NCBI RefSeq assembly: GCF_017744135.1 | Contig: NZ_JAGHQU010000005.1 | Span: 124,001 to 188,000 of the forward strand | Length of the DNA: 64,000 nt | From: Endozoicomonas sp. G2_2 | GTDB lineage: Bacteria; Pseudomonadota; Gammaproteobacteria; Nevskiales; Salinisphaeraceae | Direction of reading: 5' to 3' | Part shown: positions 35,216 through 44,779 of the stretch, in pieces | Layout of the letters: each line of letters opens with the position of its first letter | Position numbering within the stretch: the first letter of the stretch is position 1 | The notes under the pieces: model-generated | What the model was told of the DNA's origin: nothing | The model's input: the letters and a program-made list of their open reading frames with translations, nothing else | The model's database searches: none | Position numbers and translations under genes: made by a program

Positions 35216-37383
35216 ACGGACAAGTCTTTGAGGAGGCTGGTTATTTCGCGCTCGAGTGACGCGATATCAGCCTCTATTTCATCGACAGCCCGAGGAGGAC
35301 GATAGACGTAGAAGTGCCGGTTGATCGGAATCTCGTAGCCGATCTTCGTCTTGTCATAGTCCACCCAGGCGTCCGGTACGTGCGGCAAGACTTCGCGCGC
35401 CATGTAGGCGTCGATATCGTCCCGAAAGGCCTCGACCAGTTCGTCATTCGGCTTGTCTGGCCCGAAGCTCATCGGCAACGGTAGCGTCGTGTTACGCGGC
35501 AGCGGAATGTTTTCGGTATCCCGGAGTTCGCTATCCGGCTCCGGACGCCCCTTGCCGTCGTAGCAGATTTCGGCGTCCGGATCGCGTTCGCCGAGCGCGT
35601 TGAAGATCGCTTTCTTGAGCGGGGCGGCTAGTTTCACGTCGGGTTGTTGCGCTGCCTGTTTCAGGTCGTGCTCGAATGCCGCGCGATCCATGTATCGACC
35701 GTTCGCGGCCAGGCCGGCAAGCAGGGCACGAATGGCGGCTTGCAATGCTTTACCGGCGGCGATCTCCCTGGCCGCGGCGTCTTTATCCTTGCGTTTCTTG
35801 GATTGGGCCAGGTTGGCGAACGCGGTTTGATCGTCGAGTCGGGCGATGCGTTCGGGCGTGGCCTCGAAGTTCATACGCAAGGGCCGTTCGACGGTGACCT
35901 TTAGAAAGCCGAACTCGTGGTTCTTGAATATCCGCGAGACAACGCGGTTTTCGGTTTCGCCGCCGATGACGACGTCCGCCGTTTCGCCGTCCTGGTAGCG
36001 CCCGTAAATCCGCGTCAAATCGTCGATCTGATCGTCGCCGATTTCGTGGCGCTTGTTGTTCAGGCTTTTCTTCATGCGCTGGAAAAAGCGCGTGCCGTCG
36101 ATGAGCTGCACCTGGCCACGACGTTCTTCCGGCTTGCGATTGGAGACAAGCCAGATATAGGTATAGATACCGGTGTTGTAGAACAGCTGATCGGGCAGGG
36201 CGACGATGGCATCCAGCCAGTCGTTTTCGATAATCCATCGGCGAATGTTCGACGGCCCAGAACCGGCATCGCCGGAGAACAACGGCGAGCCGTTGAATAC
36301 GACGGCGATACGCGAGCCTTCGCCGCCGTCTTTGGGCGCGGCGTGCATCTTAGAAATCATGTGCTGGAGGAACAGCAGCGAGCCGTCGTTGATCGGCGGC
36401 AGGCCCGCACCGAAGCGGCCATTGAAACCGTTGGTCTTGTGCTCGCGTTCGACGCCGCTCTTCTGGTCTTTCCACTCCACGCCGAACGGCGGATTGGCGA
36501 GCATGTAGTGGAACTGTTGGCCTTCGAAGCCGTCCTTGGTCTTGCCGTCACCGAGCGTATCGCCGAGGACGATATTGCTTGTTTCCTCATCCTTGATGAG
36601 CATGTCGGCACAGCAGATCGCCCAGGATTCCGGGTTGTACTCCTGGCCGAAGAGCGCGAGGTTGGCGTCTTCGTTCTGGCCGTAGATGAATTTTTCGGAT
36701 TCCGAGAGCATGCCGCCCGTGCCGCAGGCCGGGTCGTAAATGGTGCGATAGATGCCGGGCGTATAGACGTCCTGTTCGCCGGTGTAGACGAGGTTCGCCA
36801 TCAGGCGGATGACTTCACGCGGCGTGAAGTGGTCGCCGGCTTCTTCGTTGGCCTGCTCGTTGAAGCGCATGACCAGATGCTCGAACAGATAGCCCATTTG
36901 CAAGCTGTCGATCCGGTCCGGATGCAGATCGAGCGCTGCCATTTCCTTGACGATGGTGAACAGCCGATTACTGGAGTCCAGCTTTTCGATCTGCTCGGTA
37001 AAACCGAACTGTTCGAAGATATCGCGCGCGATGGGGGAGAAGCCGTTGATATAGGCCACCAGGTTCGGCGCGATGTTCTCCGGATCGCCCAGCAGCTTGT
37101 CGAAGGTATACGGGCTGATATTGTAAAGCGCCTGTTGCCGTTTCGGGTCTGCCGCACGGCCGAGTAGCTTTACGAGCGTGTCGGTATCGTGATTCTGATG
37201 CTTGAGACGCTCGTATTCCGCGAGTACGTATTGCTTGCGCTCTTCGACAACGCAATCCAGCCGCCTCAACACCACCATCGGCAACATGACAAGCCGGTAC
37301 TGCGGCGGCCGGTAAGGGCCACGCAGACGGTTGGCAATCTCCCAGATCGCGCCTTTGAGTTGTTCGTGCGCTTGAACGTTCAA
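35212..37383 (-). CDS. hsdM: Type I restriction-modification system, M (N6-adenine methylase) subunit
   Basis: 723 residues starting at TTG (37381-37383) five bases after AAGGGGA; no ATG is available near the N-terminus. The HsdM helical N-domain is followed by the SAM-binding motif DPACGTGG at 217-224 and the catalytic NPPF at 297-300. The C-terminal region from about 480 is longer than in classical EcoKI-type HsdM and ends in a coiled helix (EIEADIASLEREITSLLKDL) that would pack against HsdS. It methylates adenine in the target and protects host DNA. Confidence 0.95.
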   Translation of the reverse strand: MNVQAHEQLKGAIWEIANRLRGPYRPPQYRLVMLPMVVLRRLDCVVEERKQYVLAEYERLKHQNHDTDTLVKLLGRAADPKRQQALYNISPYTFDKLLGDPENIAPNLVAYINGFSPIARDIFEQFGFTEQIEKLDSSNRLFTIVKEMAALDLHPDRIDSLQMGYLFEHLVMRFNEQANEEAGDHFTPREVIRLMANLVYTGEQDVYTPGIYRTIYDPACGTGGMLSESEKFIYGQNEDANLALFGQEYNPESWAICCADMLIKDEETSNIVLGDTLGDGKTKDGFEGQQFHYMLANPPFGVEWKDQKSGVEREHKTNGFNGRFGAGLPPINDGSLLFLQHMISKMHAAPKDGGEGSRIAVVFNGSPLFSGDAGSGPSNIRRWIIENDWLDAIVALPDQLFYNTGIYTYIWLVSNRKPEERRGQVQLIDGTRFFQRMKKSLNNKRHEIGDDQIDDLTRIYGRYQDGETADVVIGGETENRVVSRIFKNHEFGFLKVTVERPLRMNFEATPERIARLDDQTAFANLAQSKKRKDKDAAAREIAAGKALQAAIRALLAGLAANGRYMDRAAFEHDLKQAAQQPDVKLAAPLKKAIFNALGERDPDAEICYDGKGRPEPDSELRDTENIPLPRNTTLPLPMSFGPDKPNDELVEAFRDDIDAYMAREVLPHVPDAWVDYDKTKIGYEIPINRHFYVYRPPRAVDEIEADIASLEREITSLLKDLSV

Positions 37384-37450
37384 TCGCGTCCCCTTCGTAT
37401 AACGCGCAATTAGCCGGTCGCGTGATTGAATGCGTCACCGGTGTCACTTA

Positions 37451-37482
37451 GCTAAATTAGCCAAGTAGTTTAGTAACTTGGC
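37451..37482. promoter_or_regulatory. Two overlapping inverted repeats upstream of hsdM
   Basis: GCTAAATTAGC (37451-37461) is a palindrome around one A. GCCAAGT (37460-37466) and ACTTGGC (37476-37482) form a perfect 7-bp inverted repeat with a 9-base spacer. They lie in the 136 bases between mrr and hsdM, as expected for an operator or for an mrr transcript end. Confidence 0.45.
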
Positions 37483-37519
37483 GCTTGCAGTGCGATGGGC
37501 CAAAAGGCGGAGATCGAGG

Positions 37520-38527
37520 CTAATCCGCCCATGCAGGCCAGTACGTCTTTTCGAGTGGCAGCAGCGTTCGAGTCTTGGCATCGGCGTTTTCGTAATACTC
37601 GAGTAAGGCGCTGACGAGTTCGTCGAGATCCATGAGCATGAGCGGGATCTTGGCTCGGTCGGCTTCGTAGCGGGCGTCTTTGGTGAAGCCACCGGTGCTG
37701 ACGTACAAGCCCTTGTCGTTGTCGTGTCGGCCGCCCAGGAATGTCCGTAGCTCCTGTGCACCCATGGCGGTACTGGAACGATGTTTCACCTCAACAACGA
37801 TGCGAGGCGATTCGAAGCCGAAGCCATCGGGCGACGCCATGACGTCAATACCGCGGTCCGCCCCCGTGGGCGATACTCGCGTTTTATAGCCCATTGCCCG
37901 GAGCAAGCCGGCAACGAGCTGTTCCATCTCGTTGGCATCCAGGCGATTCACTCGGTCCTTGATGAATTCGATAGCGCGTGATTTGGAGTCGGCGAGAATC
38001 GTATTCTCGTCTTTATCCGCATCCTCTTCGTCGTGCTCAGGTGTCGCCACTTGGCCGGCGAGCGCACGTTCGATTTCCTCGGCCGCGGACTCGGATAATC
38101 GGAAAAGCGTGAGCGTTGAGCCGAGTGTATTTCGCGTTGCAACGGAGAGCCTATCTCGTTCGACCACGCCGACCCAGGCAACCTTTCTGACGTTTGGATA
38201 TTCGGGCAATAAGTCAGGTCTATGCAGATAGTCGCTTTCGACCGTGCCTACGTGATAGATACGGCGGCTGGAGTCGTAAGTCACGACTCGGTCGCCCACG
38301 CTTAGACCGAGACGGAATCTCTGGAGCTGACTGGACGAAGATCTATGGCGCCCGGTTGGCCAGTCTGGATACTCTTCGCGAATGGCCGATTCGATCGCCG
38401 ATTTCTTGTCGAATTCATCCAAGGGGCCTATGTCGCCCCACCCGATGCCGACTAGGCCTTTTTCTACGAAATCATCTGCCACAAGACCGCCGCTGCCCGC
38501 GCGTACCATCCAGCAATTCGGGGCCAT
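37520..38527 (-). CDS. Mrr-type restriction endonuclease with an extra N-terminal domain
   Basis: 335 residues. The C-terminal Mrr catalytic domain has EQLVAGLLRAMGYKTRVSPT, then GADRGIDVMAS with Asp228 and VVEVKHR with Glu246 and Lys248, the PD-(D/E)xK pattern. The N-terminal 150 residues (CWMVRAGSGGLVADDF, GIGWGDIG, LSVGDRVVTYDSS) form a separate beta-rich domain, possibly a DNA- or modified-base-recognition module. Mrr enzymes cut methylated DNA (type IV restriction). It lies directly upstream of hsdM, so the island pairs modified-DNA and unmodified-DNA restriction. Specificity is unknown. Confidence 0.88.
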   Translation of the reverse strand: MAPNCWMVRAGSGGLVADDFVEKGLVGIGWGDIGPLDEFDKKSAIESAIREEYPDWPTGRHRSSSSQLQRFRLGLSVGDRVVTYDSSRRIYHVGTVESDYLHRPDLLPEYPNVRKVAWVGVVERDRLSVATRNTLGSTLTLFRLSESAAEEIERALAGQVATPEHDEEDADKDENTILADSKSRAIEFIKDRVNRLDANEMEQLVAGLLRAMGYKTRVSPTGADRGIDVMASPDGFGFESPRIVVEVKHRSSTAMGAQELRTFLGGRHDNDKGLYVSTGGFTKDARYEADRAKIPLMLMDLDELVSALLEYYENADAKTRTLLPLEKTYWPAWAD

Positions 38528-38782
38528 ATAACCTTATCCTTCTTAGGTGCGCGGTAAGCGCGAATCGGGATATATATAGTTTTTGGCGATTTGTATGCAC
38601 GTTAAGAGCGACGTGTTCAATCTAGGACTGAAACTATGCACGTCGCCTCGGGTTTGGTGCATATTCGCCGGTTCGGCAGGGGAACTGCCGAGGATTTTCC
38701 GTAACTGCGGTTGCGAGGAGCCGCCGAACACGTAAGGAATAGTTAGCTGTTCAAGATCACGACGGCCATCGAGCGGTTCGGT

Positions 38783-39406
38783 CTATGAGCCGCTGGCCGG
38801 GATTATGGTCAAAGACCGCACCCCCTGTGCCCCGCGCACAAGCACGCCTTCGATATCTGCAGTCGCGGACGGGCCGGTGTGGAAGACGGTGTAACGGGCA
38901 CCGGCGAAATCGTCGCGTTGGTAGGCGCGGTGCAGGTTGGTGACGATTTCGGCCGGGTCGAGCAGCACGACGAGGTGCTGGGCGAGATAGGCGACGGCGT
39001 TGACGGTGAGTTCTTTTTCCGTGAAAGCGACGCTGCCGGTTTCGGCGACGCCGAAGGTCGCACGCAGCACGGCGATGTCGACATCGTGCAGCGTTGTCGG
39101 ATCGTCGTTTTCGTTGATGCCGCGATTGCCGGCGACTTCCGACACGTTCGAGGCGATGACCGCGTCTTTGAAAGGTTTGCCGAGCTTGTCGGCGAGCGCT
39201 TCCTGCAGGGCATCGTCCAAATTCTGGCCGTCGGTGGGCGCCTGCCAGATGCCACCCATGGTGGTCAGTCGTTCCGCAAATAAAGCGGTGAGATGCTCCC
39301 GGTCTTGCGGGTAGCCGTCGTCGTAGCTGGGCACGGCCGGGGCGGGTGCATTCATGGCCGGTTTGCCGGCGCGAATGGCGCCGAGGATATCGTCGCGCGC
39401 GCTCAT
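38783..39406 (-). CDS. lutC: Lactate utilisation protein C (LUD domain)
   Basis: 207 residues. The LUD-domain segments FGVAETGSVAF and AQHLVVLLDPAEIV, with GPSATADIEGVLVRGAQGVRSL at the end, are typical of LutC/YkgG. It works with LutA and LutB in FAD-independent oxidation of L-lactate to pyruvate. Last gene of lutABC; its start overlaps the lutB stop by four bases. Confidence 0.92.
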   Translation of the reverse strand: MSARDDILGAIRAGKPAMNAPAPAVPSYDDGYPQDREHLTALFAERLTTMGGIWQAPTDGQNLDDALQEALADKLGKPFKDAVIASNVSEVAGNRGINENDDPTTLHDVDIAVLRATFGVAETGSVAFTEKELTVNAVAYLAQHLVVLLDPAEIVTNLHRAYQRDDFAGARYTVFHTGPSATADIEGVLVRGAQGVRSLTIIPASGS

Positions 39407-40899
39407 CGGCTGTCGCTCCCGGTCTTCGTCTGGCCGCTCAGACGGTTGCGCTTGTACCAGTCGTGAAAGGTGCCGTGTTCGGGCGGCGTGGGCATCTCAC
39501 GGCCTTCGCCCCAGGCGTTCATGCGGTTGTAGAGCGCCCAGCGCGGCAGGTGCTTGAGCGCGGAGTTCGTGGTCTTGATCGCGGCGCGATAGCCCTTGGG
39601 GCTGGCCAGCACCTTGCCGGCGGCGCTCAGTGCGGTCTTTTTCGTCCAGGGCAGGTGGCCGTCCTCGGCCAGCACCTGGCGCCAGCCGAAAATTTGTTCG
39701 TGGATGTTGATCTTGACCGGGCAGACATTGGTACAGCTGCCGTTGAGCGTGGACGCGAACGGCAGGTTGGAATAGCGGTGTGCGTCGAAGCTCGGGTTCA
39801 GGATCAGGCCCAGCGGGCCGGCATAGGTCGCGCCGTAGCTCAGCCCGCCCGATCGGCGATAGACGGGGCAGGTGTTCATGCAGGCGCCGCAGCGAATGCA
39901 CTTGAGCGACGACCAGAACTTGTCCATGCCGAGCCGCTTGGAGCGGCCGTTGTCGACCAGCACGATATGCATCTCGCCGCCTTGCTTCGGGGCGCGAAAA
40001 TGCGAGGTGTACTGGGTGATGGGCGAGCCGAGTGCGGAGCGCGACAGCAGGCGGATGAACACGCCCATGTCCTCGACCTTCGGCACCAGTTTCTCGATCC
40101 CGATTGAGGCGACGTGCAGGTTCGGCACGTTGGCCGACAGGTCGGCGTTGCCTTCGTTGGTGCAGACGACGAAGCCGCCGGTTTCGGCCACGGCGAAGTT
40201 CGCGCCCGTCATGCCCGCATCGGCGTCGAGGATCAACGGGCGGGTGGCGTCGCGCTGGGCGCCGGCCAGGTAGTGGGCGTCGTCGTTGTCGGGATCGGAG
40301 CCGAGTTTTTCCGCGAACAGGCGCGCCACGTCGGAGCGCATCTTGTGCACCGGCGGGACCACGATATGGCTCGGGTCCTCGCCGTCGAGCTGCTGGATGC
40401 GCTCGCCCAGATCGGTCTCGATGATCTCGATCCCCACGCTGTCCATGTAATGCCGGAAACCGCATTCCTCCATGAGCATGGACTTGGACTTGATCACGCT
40501 TTTCACGCCGTGATTGTCGAAGATGTCGTGGACGATGCGGTTGTGCTCGGCGCCGTCGCGCGCCCAGTGCACGTGTATGCCGTTGGCCTTGGCGTTGGCC
40601 TCGAACTCTTCGAGATAGCTGCCGAGGTTGGTGAGCGTGTGCGTCTTGATCTGGCTGGCCAGCTCGCGCAGCTCTTCCCATTCCTCGATGGTATGCGCCT
40701 GCTTGTCGCGCTTCGTGCGCATGGCCCAGACGCGGGTGTCGTGGGACTTCGCGTGTTCCGGCGCGTTCAGGAACTGTTTCGCCGACCGCGCATGATCCAC
40801 GCGCTTGCCGTCGGGCGCTTTTGCCGGGCGCGGCTGGGGCTCGCGGGTGGCGGTCTTGCTCTGAATGGTCGCGGCGGGATCGGGCTGATTCGTGCTCAT
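39403..40899 (-). CDS. lutB: Lactate utilisation iron-sulfur protein B
   Basis: 498 residues from the ATG at 40899, which overlaps the lutA stop (ATGA). The N-terminal LUD domain includes SKSMLMEECGFRHYM and AETGGFVVCTNEGN. The 4Fe-4S clusters are held by CIRCGACMNTCP (Cys at 334, 337, 340, 344) and CTNVCP (389, 393). The N-terminal 55 residues are unusually long and Pro/Thr/Lys-rich for the family. It is the electron-carrying subunit of the lactate oxidase complex. Confidence 0.94.
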   Translation of the reverse strand: MSTNQPDPAATIQSKTATREPQPRPAKAPDGKRVDHARSAKQFLNAPEHAKSHDTRVWAMRTKRDKQAHTIEEWEELRELASQIKTHTLTNLGSYLEEFEANAKANGIHVHWARDGAEHNRIVHDIFDNHGVKSVIKSKSMLMEECGFRHYMDSVGIEIIETDLGERIQQLDGEDPSHIVVPPVHKMRSDVARLFAEKLGSDPDNDDAHYLAGAQRDATRPLILDADAGMTGANFAVAETGGFVVCTNEGNADLSANVPNLHVASIGIEKLVPKVEDMGVFIRLLSRSALGSPITQYTSHFRAPKQGGEMHIVLVDNGRSKRLGMDKFWSSLKCIRCGACMNTCPVYRRSGGLSYGATYAGPLGLILNPSFDAHRYSNLPFASTLNGSCTNVCPVKINIHEQIFGWRQVLAEDGHLPWTKKTALSAAGKVLASPKGYRAAIKTTNSALKHLPRWALYNRMNAWGEGREMPTPPEHGTFHDWYKRNRLSGQTKTGSDSR

Positions 40900-41639
40900 T
40901 GGGTCGCCCCGTTGAGAATCTCGGCGATGTGCTTGAAGCGGATCGGCGCGCCGATGCGTGCGCCGCAACCGGACTGGTGCATCAGGCAGGACGAGTCGGC
41001 GGAGACGATGTATTCGGCGCCGTTGCGGCCGTGATCGGCGATCTTGTCGCGGCCCATCTGGGCCGAGACTTCCGGCTCGGTCACGGAGAAGGTGCCGCCG
41101 AAACCGCAGCACTCGTCCGGCCGGTCGATGGTCACCAGTTCGATGCCGGCGACTTTTTCCAGCAACGCCCGCGGCTTGGAGAAGTATGCGCCGTGCAGCT
41201 CGCTCGGCTTGCCGTGGCCGAGGTTGCGCAGCGTATTGCAGGAATCGTGATAGCCCACGCGGTGCGGAAAGTTCGCCCAGGGAAATGCGTCGACCTTGAG
41301 CACATCGTGCAGGAACTCGACGAGTTCGAGCGTGTTTTCGCGAACGTGCTTCACTTCCGGCGTCTGCTCGACCGCGGTCAGATTGTCGCGTACCTGATGC
41401 ACACAGCTGCCGGATGGCGCCACGATCACGTCATATTTGGCGAAGTTCTCCACGAACAGTGCTTCGGTGGCCCGGGCTTCCGCGTGGCAGCCCGAGTTGA
41501 CCATCGGCTGGCCGCAGCAGGTCTGGTCGAAGGGGTAGTCGACATCGCAGTCGAAACGCTCCAGCAACTCCAGCGTCGCGATGCCGACGTTCGGATAGAA
41601 GGCGTCGATGAAGCAGGGGACGAACAGTCCGATTCGCAT
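40896..41639 (-). CDS. lutA: Lactate utilisation protein A (CCG-domain)
   Basis: 247 residues with two cysteine-rich CCG domains: DQTCCGQPMVNSGC near 40 and DECCGFGGTFSV near 170. Each binds iron-sulfur or a related cofactor, as in heterodisulfide-reductase-like proteins. First gene of the lutABC operon. No GntR-type LutR regulator or lactate permease is adjacent, so control is elsewhere. Confidence 0.93.
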   Translation of the reverse strand: MRIGLFVPCFIDAFYPNVGIATLELLERFDCDVDYPFDQTCCGQPMVNSGCHAEARATEALFVENFAKYDVIVAPSGSCVHQVRDNLTAVEQTPEVKHVRENTLELVEFLHDVLKVDAFPWANFPHRVGYHDSCNTLRNLGHGKPSELHGAYFSKPRALLEKVAGIELVTIDRPDECCGFGGTFSVTEPEVSAQMGRDKIADHGRNGAEYIVSADSSCLMHQSGCGARIGAPIRFKHIAEILNGATQ

Positions 41640-41805
41640 GGGGTCTCCGGCAGTCGGCAGCGATGCGCTATCGACAACATTGGCATGCCGCCGCGCGGAT
41701 CGCGCCGGCCGCGACGGCAGGAATCATTGCAGTACGTACATGATAGCGAATCAGACGTACCGCATGGTGGCGGCGCCGAACACGGGTTGCGGTGGCCGTA
41801 ACCTG

Positions 41806-42579
41806 CTATTTCGGGCCGAGAATCTCCTCGCGCAGGGCGCCCTGGGGCATGCCCTGCTTGATCGCGATCTTGCCGGCGTCGTTGCGATAGACCAGCCCCG
41901 GCGTGCCCTGGATGCCCAGCGACGACATGAGGATGTTGTTGTTTGCCACCTTCTGGCGCAGCGCGGCGGGGATGTCGTCCATCGGCTCGATGCCGCCGCG
42001 GCGATAGTTGGCCTCGTGCCTGGCGAGCGCCGCGCTCGGGTCGTCCGCGCCGAGAATGGCCGCGGACTTGGCCGTGCTGGTCGGTTTGAGGATACCCACG
42101 GGGATATGGCGCAGCTGGACCTTGCCGGCTTTAACCCACGGCCGCGCCGCCTGGTGGAATTTGTGGCAGTAGGGACAGTTCGGGTCGGTGAAGACATAGA
42201 TCGTGCGCGGCGCGTCATCCGCGCCGTCGGCGACCCAGTTCGATTGCTCCAGTTTCGGCCAGGCGCTTTGCAGGTCCGGCTTCTCGATCGCCTCGTCGAG
42301 TATCGGCTTGGTGACGTTGTTGCCTTCGGCATCGAGCATGGTGCCCACGATCACGTGCTTGCCGTCCGGCGTGAGATAGAGCGCCAGAGGCCGGTTGCCG
42401 GCGCGCGCGGCAAAGCCGGTGAGCCCGCCCGGCCCCTTGAACTGCTTGACGATGGTGACGCCTTTTTCCTCGATGCTGCGGATCGGTGCGGGCCAGGGTT
42501 GGGACAGCGCGGACAGACTAACGAGCAGCAGGGCAGACAGCGCGAGGCCGTGAACAGCAAACCGGGCAAGGCGCGGCAT
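41806..42579 (-). CDS. dsbG: Thiol:disulfide interchange protein DsbG-like
   Basis: 257 residues, start at the ATG at 42579 with AGGAG upstream. The signal peptide (GLALSALLLVSLSALS) exports it to the periplasm. The thioredoxin-fold active site is CPYC at 135-138, and the cis-proline loop is GIQGTPGLVY near 222. The N-terminal cystatin-like dimerisation domain and the CPYC motif fit DsbG better than DsbC (which has CGYC). It would reduce sulfenylated or misoxidised periplasmic cysteines. No dsbD is adjacent. Confidence 0.85.
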   Translation of the reverse strand: MPRLARFAVHGLALSALLLVSLSALSQPWPAPIRSIEEKGVTIVKQFKGPGGLTGFAARAGNRPLALYLTPDGKHVIVGTMLDAEGNNVTKPILDEAIEKPDLQSAWPKLEQSNWVADGADDAPRTIYVFTDPNCPYCHKFHQAARPWVKAGKVQLRHIPVGILKPTSTAKSAAILGADDPSAALARHEANYRRGGIEPMDDIPAALRQKVANNNILMSSLGIQGTPGLVYRNDAGKIAIKQGMPQGALREEILGPK

Positions 42580-42881
42580 GAAAGGCTCCTGAATCGAAAC
42601 GGGTGGCCCGATGGGTCGGCCGGCCAGTCTAGCGGATCGTCCGCGGCGTAGTCCCGGGCTGTTCGTGGCGCTGTTATGTTGCAGTGCCGCAATATCGGGG
42701 CAACAATGAGCGCAATCGGCGTGGCCGTGCCGTGACATCGACCTGCGGCCACGCATGCAACGCCCAACATCATGCGTCTTGGACTGCCGGCAGATGGCCG
42801 GTGCGGGCGCTTTGTCGGGGCGGGCCGGGATGAAGCCGGCGCGCGAGGCCGCGGGGTCTGTTCGACTATGGAATGGTAACC
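42580..42881. other. Divergent spacer between dsbG and the first DUF4282 gene
   Basis: 302 bases. No coding region or clear promoter can be supported. The only recognisable signals are the AGGAG site of dsbG at its left edge and a weak GGTAACC before the DUF4282 start. Confidence 0.5.
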
Positions 42882-43283
42882 ATGAAACGACTACACGAGA
42901 TGCGGACCGACGGCGGCAGCCTGCTGGCGGGCCTGTTCGACCGCCAGTTCACGACGGTGATTACCACCCAGATGGTGCCGACCATCTATACGCTGGGCCA
43001 GCTGCTGTCGGGCATCGCGACGGTTTACGTCATCTTCTGGGCGTTCCAGCAATCGCTGATCAGCGGTGCGGTGTGGCTGTGCCTGCTCGGGCCGGCCATG
43101 TTCCTGGCGCTGATCGTGACGATCCGCGTGCTGCTGGAGTTCGTGCTCACGGTATTTCGTATCGCCTTTTTCCTGGAGGCGCTGGGCGGACAGATCGAAA
43201 CCATCGCCAGCCAGGCAGAAGAGATTCACGAGGATCTGCCGCGCATCCGCTTCTGGCGAAGGCCGCGCGATAATGGACGGTAG
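42882..43283 (+). CDS. DUF4282 small membrane protein, copy A
   Basis: 133 residues; the ATG at 42882 is chosen because the copy at 47158 begins at the matching residue. Two hydrophobic segments (residues about 35-55 and 65-100), with TTQMVPTIYTLG before the first and VLLEFVLTVFRIAFFLEAL in the second, match DUF4282. The tail is acidic then basic (HEDLPRIRFWRR). Function unknown. It stands alone, divergent from dsbG and convergent to the 485-residue gene. Confidence 0.78.
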   Translation: MKRLHEMRTDGGSLLAGLFDRQFTTVITTQMVPTIYTLGQLLSGIATVYVIFWAFQQSLISGAVWLCLLGPAMFLALIVTIRVLLEFVLTVFRIAFFLEALGGQIETIASQAEEIHEDLPRIRFWRRPRDNGR

Positions 43284-43315
43284 CGCGAGTTGGATCCGGT
43301 GCGGATCCGGGGTCG

Positions 43316-44773
43316 TTAGGCGGCCGGTTCATCGAACAGCGGCGCGAAACCCTGCCACCGGTTCTGGGCGATCGCGGCGTCCTTGAAGCGTTCTGTCGCG
43401 TTGGTGCCACGGGCCTGGATGCGGTCGGTAGCGGTTTGCCGGTCGTTTTCCTCGTCGAGTGCGCCGACGATCGTGGTGATGAGCGCCCAATCCGCGTCGT
43501 TTTCGGCGCGTTCGATCAGCCGGCCAAGGGTCTCGCCGTCGCGGGCAACCACGGCTGTTGCAACTTGTTGGCGGGCCGGGCCTGTCATACGGTCAACCAC
43601 ATCGTGTACCAGCGCGGTATGACCAGTCTGCGTGGCCGATTCGAGCAGCGTCGCGAGCAGGCGCCGCTGGGTGAGCGCGGGTAGTTGCGACAGCCGGTCG
43701 CGCTCGGCGTCGTCGAGATGTGCCGCCAGCGTCAAAGCTTCACGCCACGCGCCGGCCCGATGGGCGGCCCATAGCACGGCATCGGCAATCTCGTCGTCCT
43801 GGCGCAGCGCGGCATGGGCCACGGCGCGCTGAGCGTCGGCCCGCATGGGCGCGGTCAGCGGTAGGGCGATATCGAGCAGGCCGTGTTCGTGGGCGGCGAC
43901 GATCAGCCGGCCCAGCAGCGCTTCGTCGCGCAGGGCGGGCAGGTTGACGATCTTGCGGTGGTAGCGGGCGTCCATGCGCTTGATCGCGCGCAGCACGGGC
44001 GGCCAGAGGGCTTGCCGGTCGGCGACCGTCACCAGATCGTCCAGCGTATCCGTATCCTGCTCGGCCATCAGTCCGGCCAGGCGGCCGGCGGTGGCGGTGT
44101 CCACGTTGTCCACGATCGACAACGCCTCGGGCCAGAGTTCGCGGGTGGTGCCGGTGCGCATGATGCGCGCCACGCGGTCGTTATCGATGAGCTGGACGAT
44201 ACGCGTGAGCTGGGTCTTGTCGGTCATCGCAAAGGCGATATGCAGCAGCGTGGCGTCGTCGTCGACGGCGTCGACTACGGCCCGGATCGCGGGCGCGGAC
44301 AGCGCGTCGGCGAAGCGCCCGAGCACCACGGGGTCGTCGCGCTTGATCAGCACCAGCGCCGCGTCGCGCACCAGTTCCGCCGGCAGCTGCGCCACGATGG
44401 GCCGCACGCGGGCGGGGTCGATTTCCGGCGCGGCGTCGGCGATGAACGCGGCCGGTAGACGCTTGGCGACCTTGACCGCGCGCAGCGTGTCCATTTCCCC
44501 GACCAGGCGGCCGGCCAGGCGCGGCCCGAAACTGTGCTGAGCCAGCCGTGCGAGCGTGCCGGCTGGAAACACACCGACCAGGCGCGCCAGTCGTTTGAAA
44601 CGCGGCCGGCGGCGTTCGAATACCGCGGTTTCGATATCGCCGCGCAGGCGCTTCAGCTGGGCGGCGTCGGGACCGGCAAGGGCGTCGCGCTGTGTTTTGC
44701 TTAAGTCGAGTAGGCGCTGCCAGCGCATCAGTTCGGCGCGGGTTTCGAGCGGGGCGTTCATCGGCGTCGTCAT
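43316..44773 (-). CDS. Helical-repeat protein of unknown function (485 residues)
   Basis: 485 residues, Ala/Leu/Asp/Arg-rich. A series of 40-45-residue helical units is seen from about 90 to 330, each with patterns such as LPAELVRDAALVLIKRDDP and IDNDRVARIMRTG. These recall the FliG/MgtE-N or HEAT type of superhelical repeat. No signal peptide, membrane segment or catalytic motif is visible. It probably acts as a cytoplasmic scaffold. The gene starts seven bases after the 73-residue gene and lies between the two DUF4282 copies. Confidence 0.62.
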   Translation of the reverse strand: MTTPMNAPLETRAELMRWQRLLDLSKTQRDALAGPDAAQLKRLRGDIETAVFERRRPRFKRLARLVGVFPAGTLARLAQHSFGPRLAGRLVGEMDTLRAVKVAKRLPAAFIADAAPEIDPARVRPIVAQLPAELVRDAALVLIKRDDPVVLGRFADALSAPAIRAVVDAVDDDATLLHIAFAMTDKTQLTRIVQLIDNDRVARIMRTGTTRELWPEALSIVDNVDTATAGRLAGLMAEQDTDTLDDLVTVADRQALWPPVLRAIKRMDARYHRKIVNLPALRDEALLGRLIVAAHEHGLLDIALPLTAPMRADAQRAVAHAALRQDDEIADAVLWAAHRAGAWREALTLAAHLDDAERDRLSQLPALTQRRLLATLLESATQTGHTALVHDVVDRMTGPARQQVATAVVARDGETLGRLIERAENDADWALITTIVGALDEENDRQTATDRIQARGTNATERFKDAAIAQNRWQGFAPLFDEPAA

Positions 44774-44779
44774 GCGCCG

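Noticed and set aside
37384-37519. Strong rho-independent terminator after the mrr gene
   Set aside because: The hairpin at 37460-37482 is not followed by a T-run on the minus strand, so a regulatory site is more likely.
29552-38782. Attachment sites or direct repeats bounding the restriction island
   Set aside because: The two flanks were compared by eye and no repeat of useful length was found; no integrase or tRNA is present.
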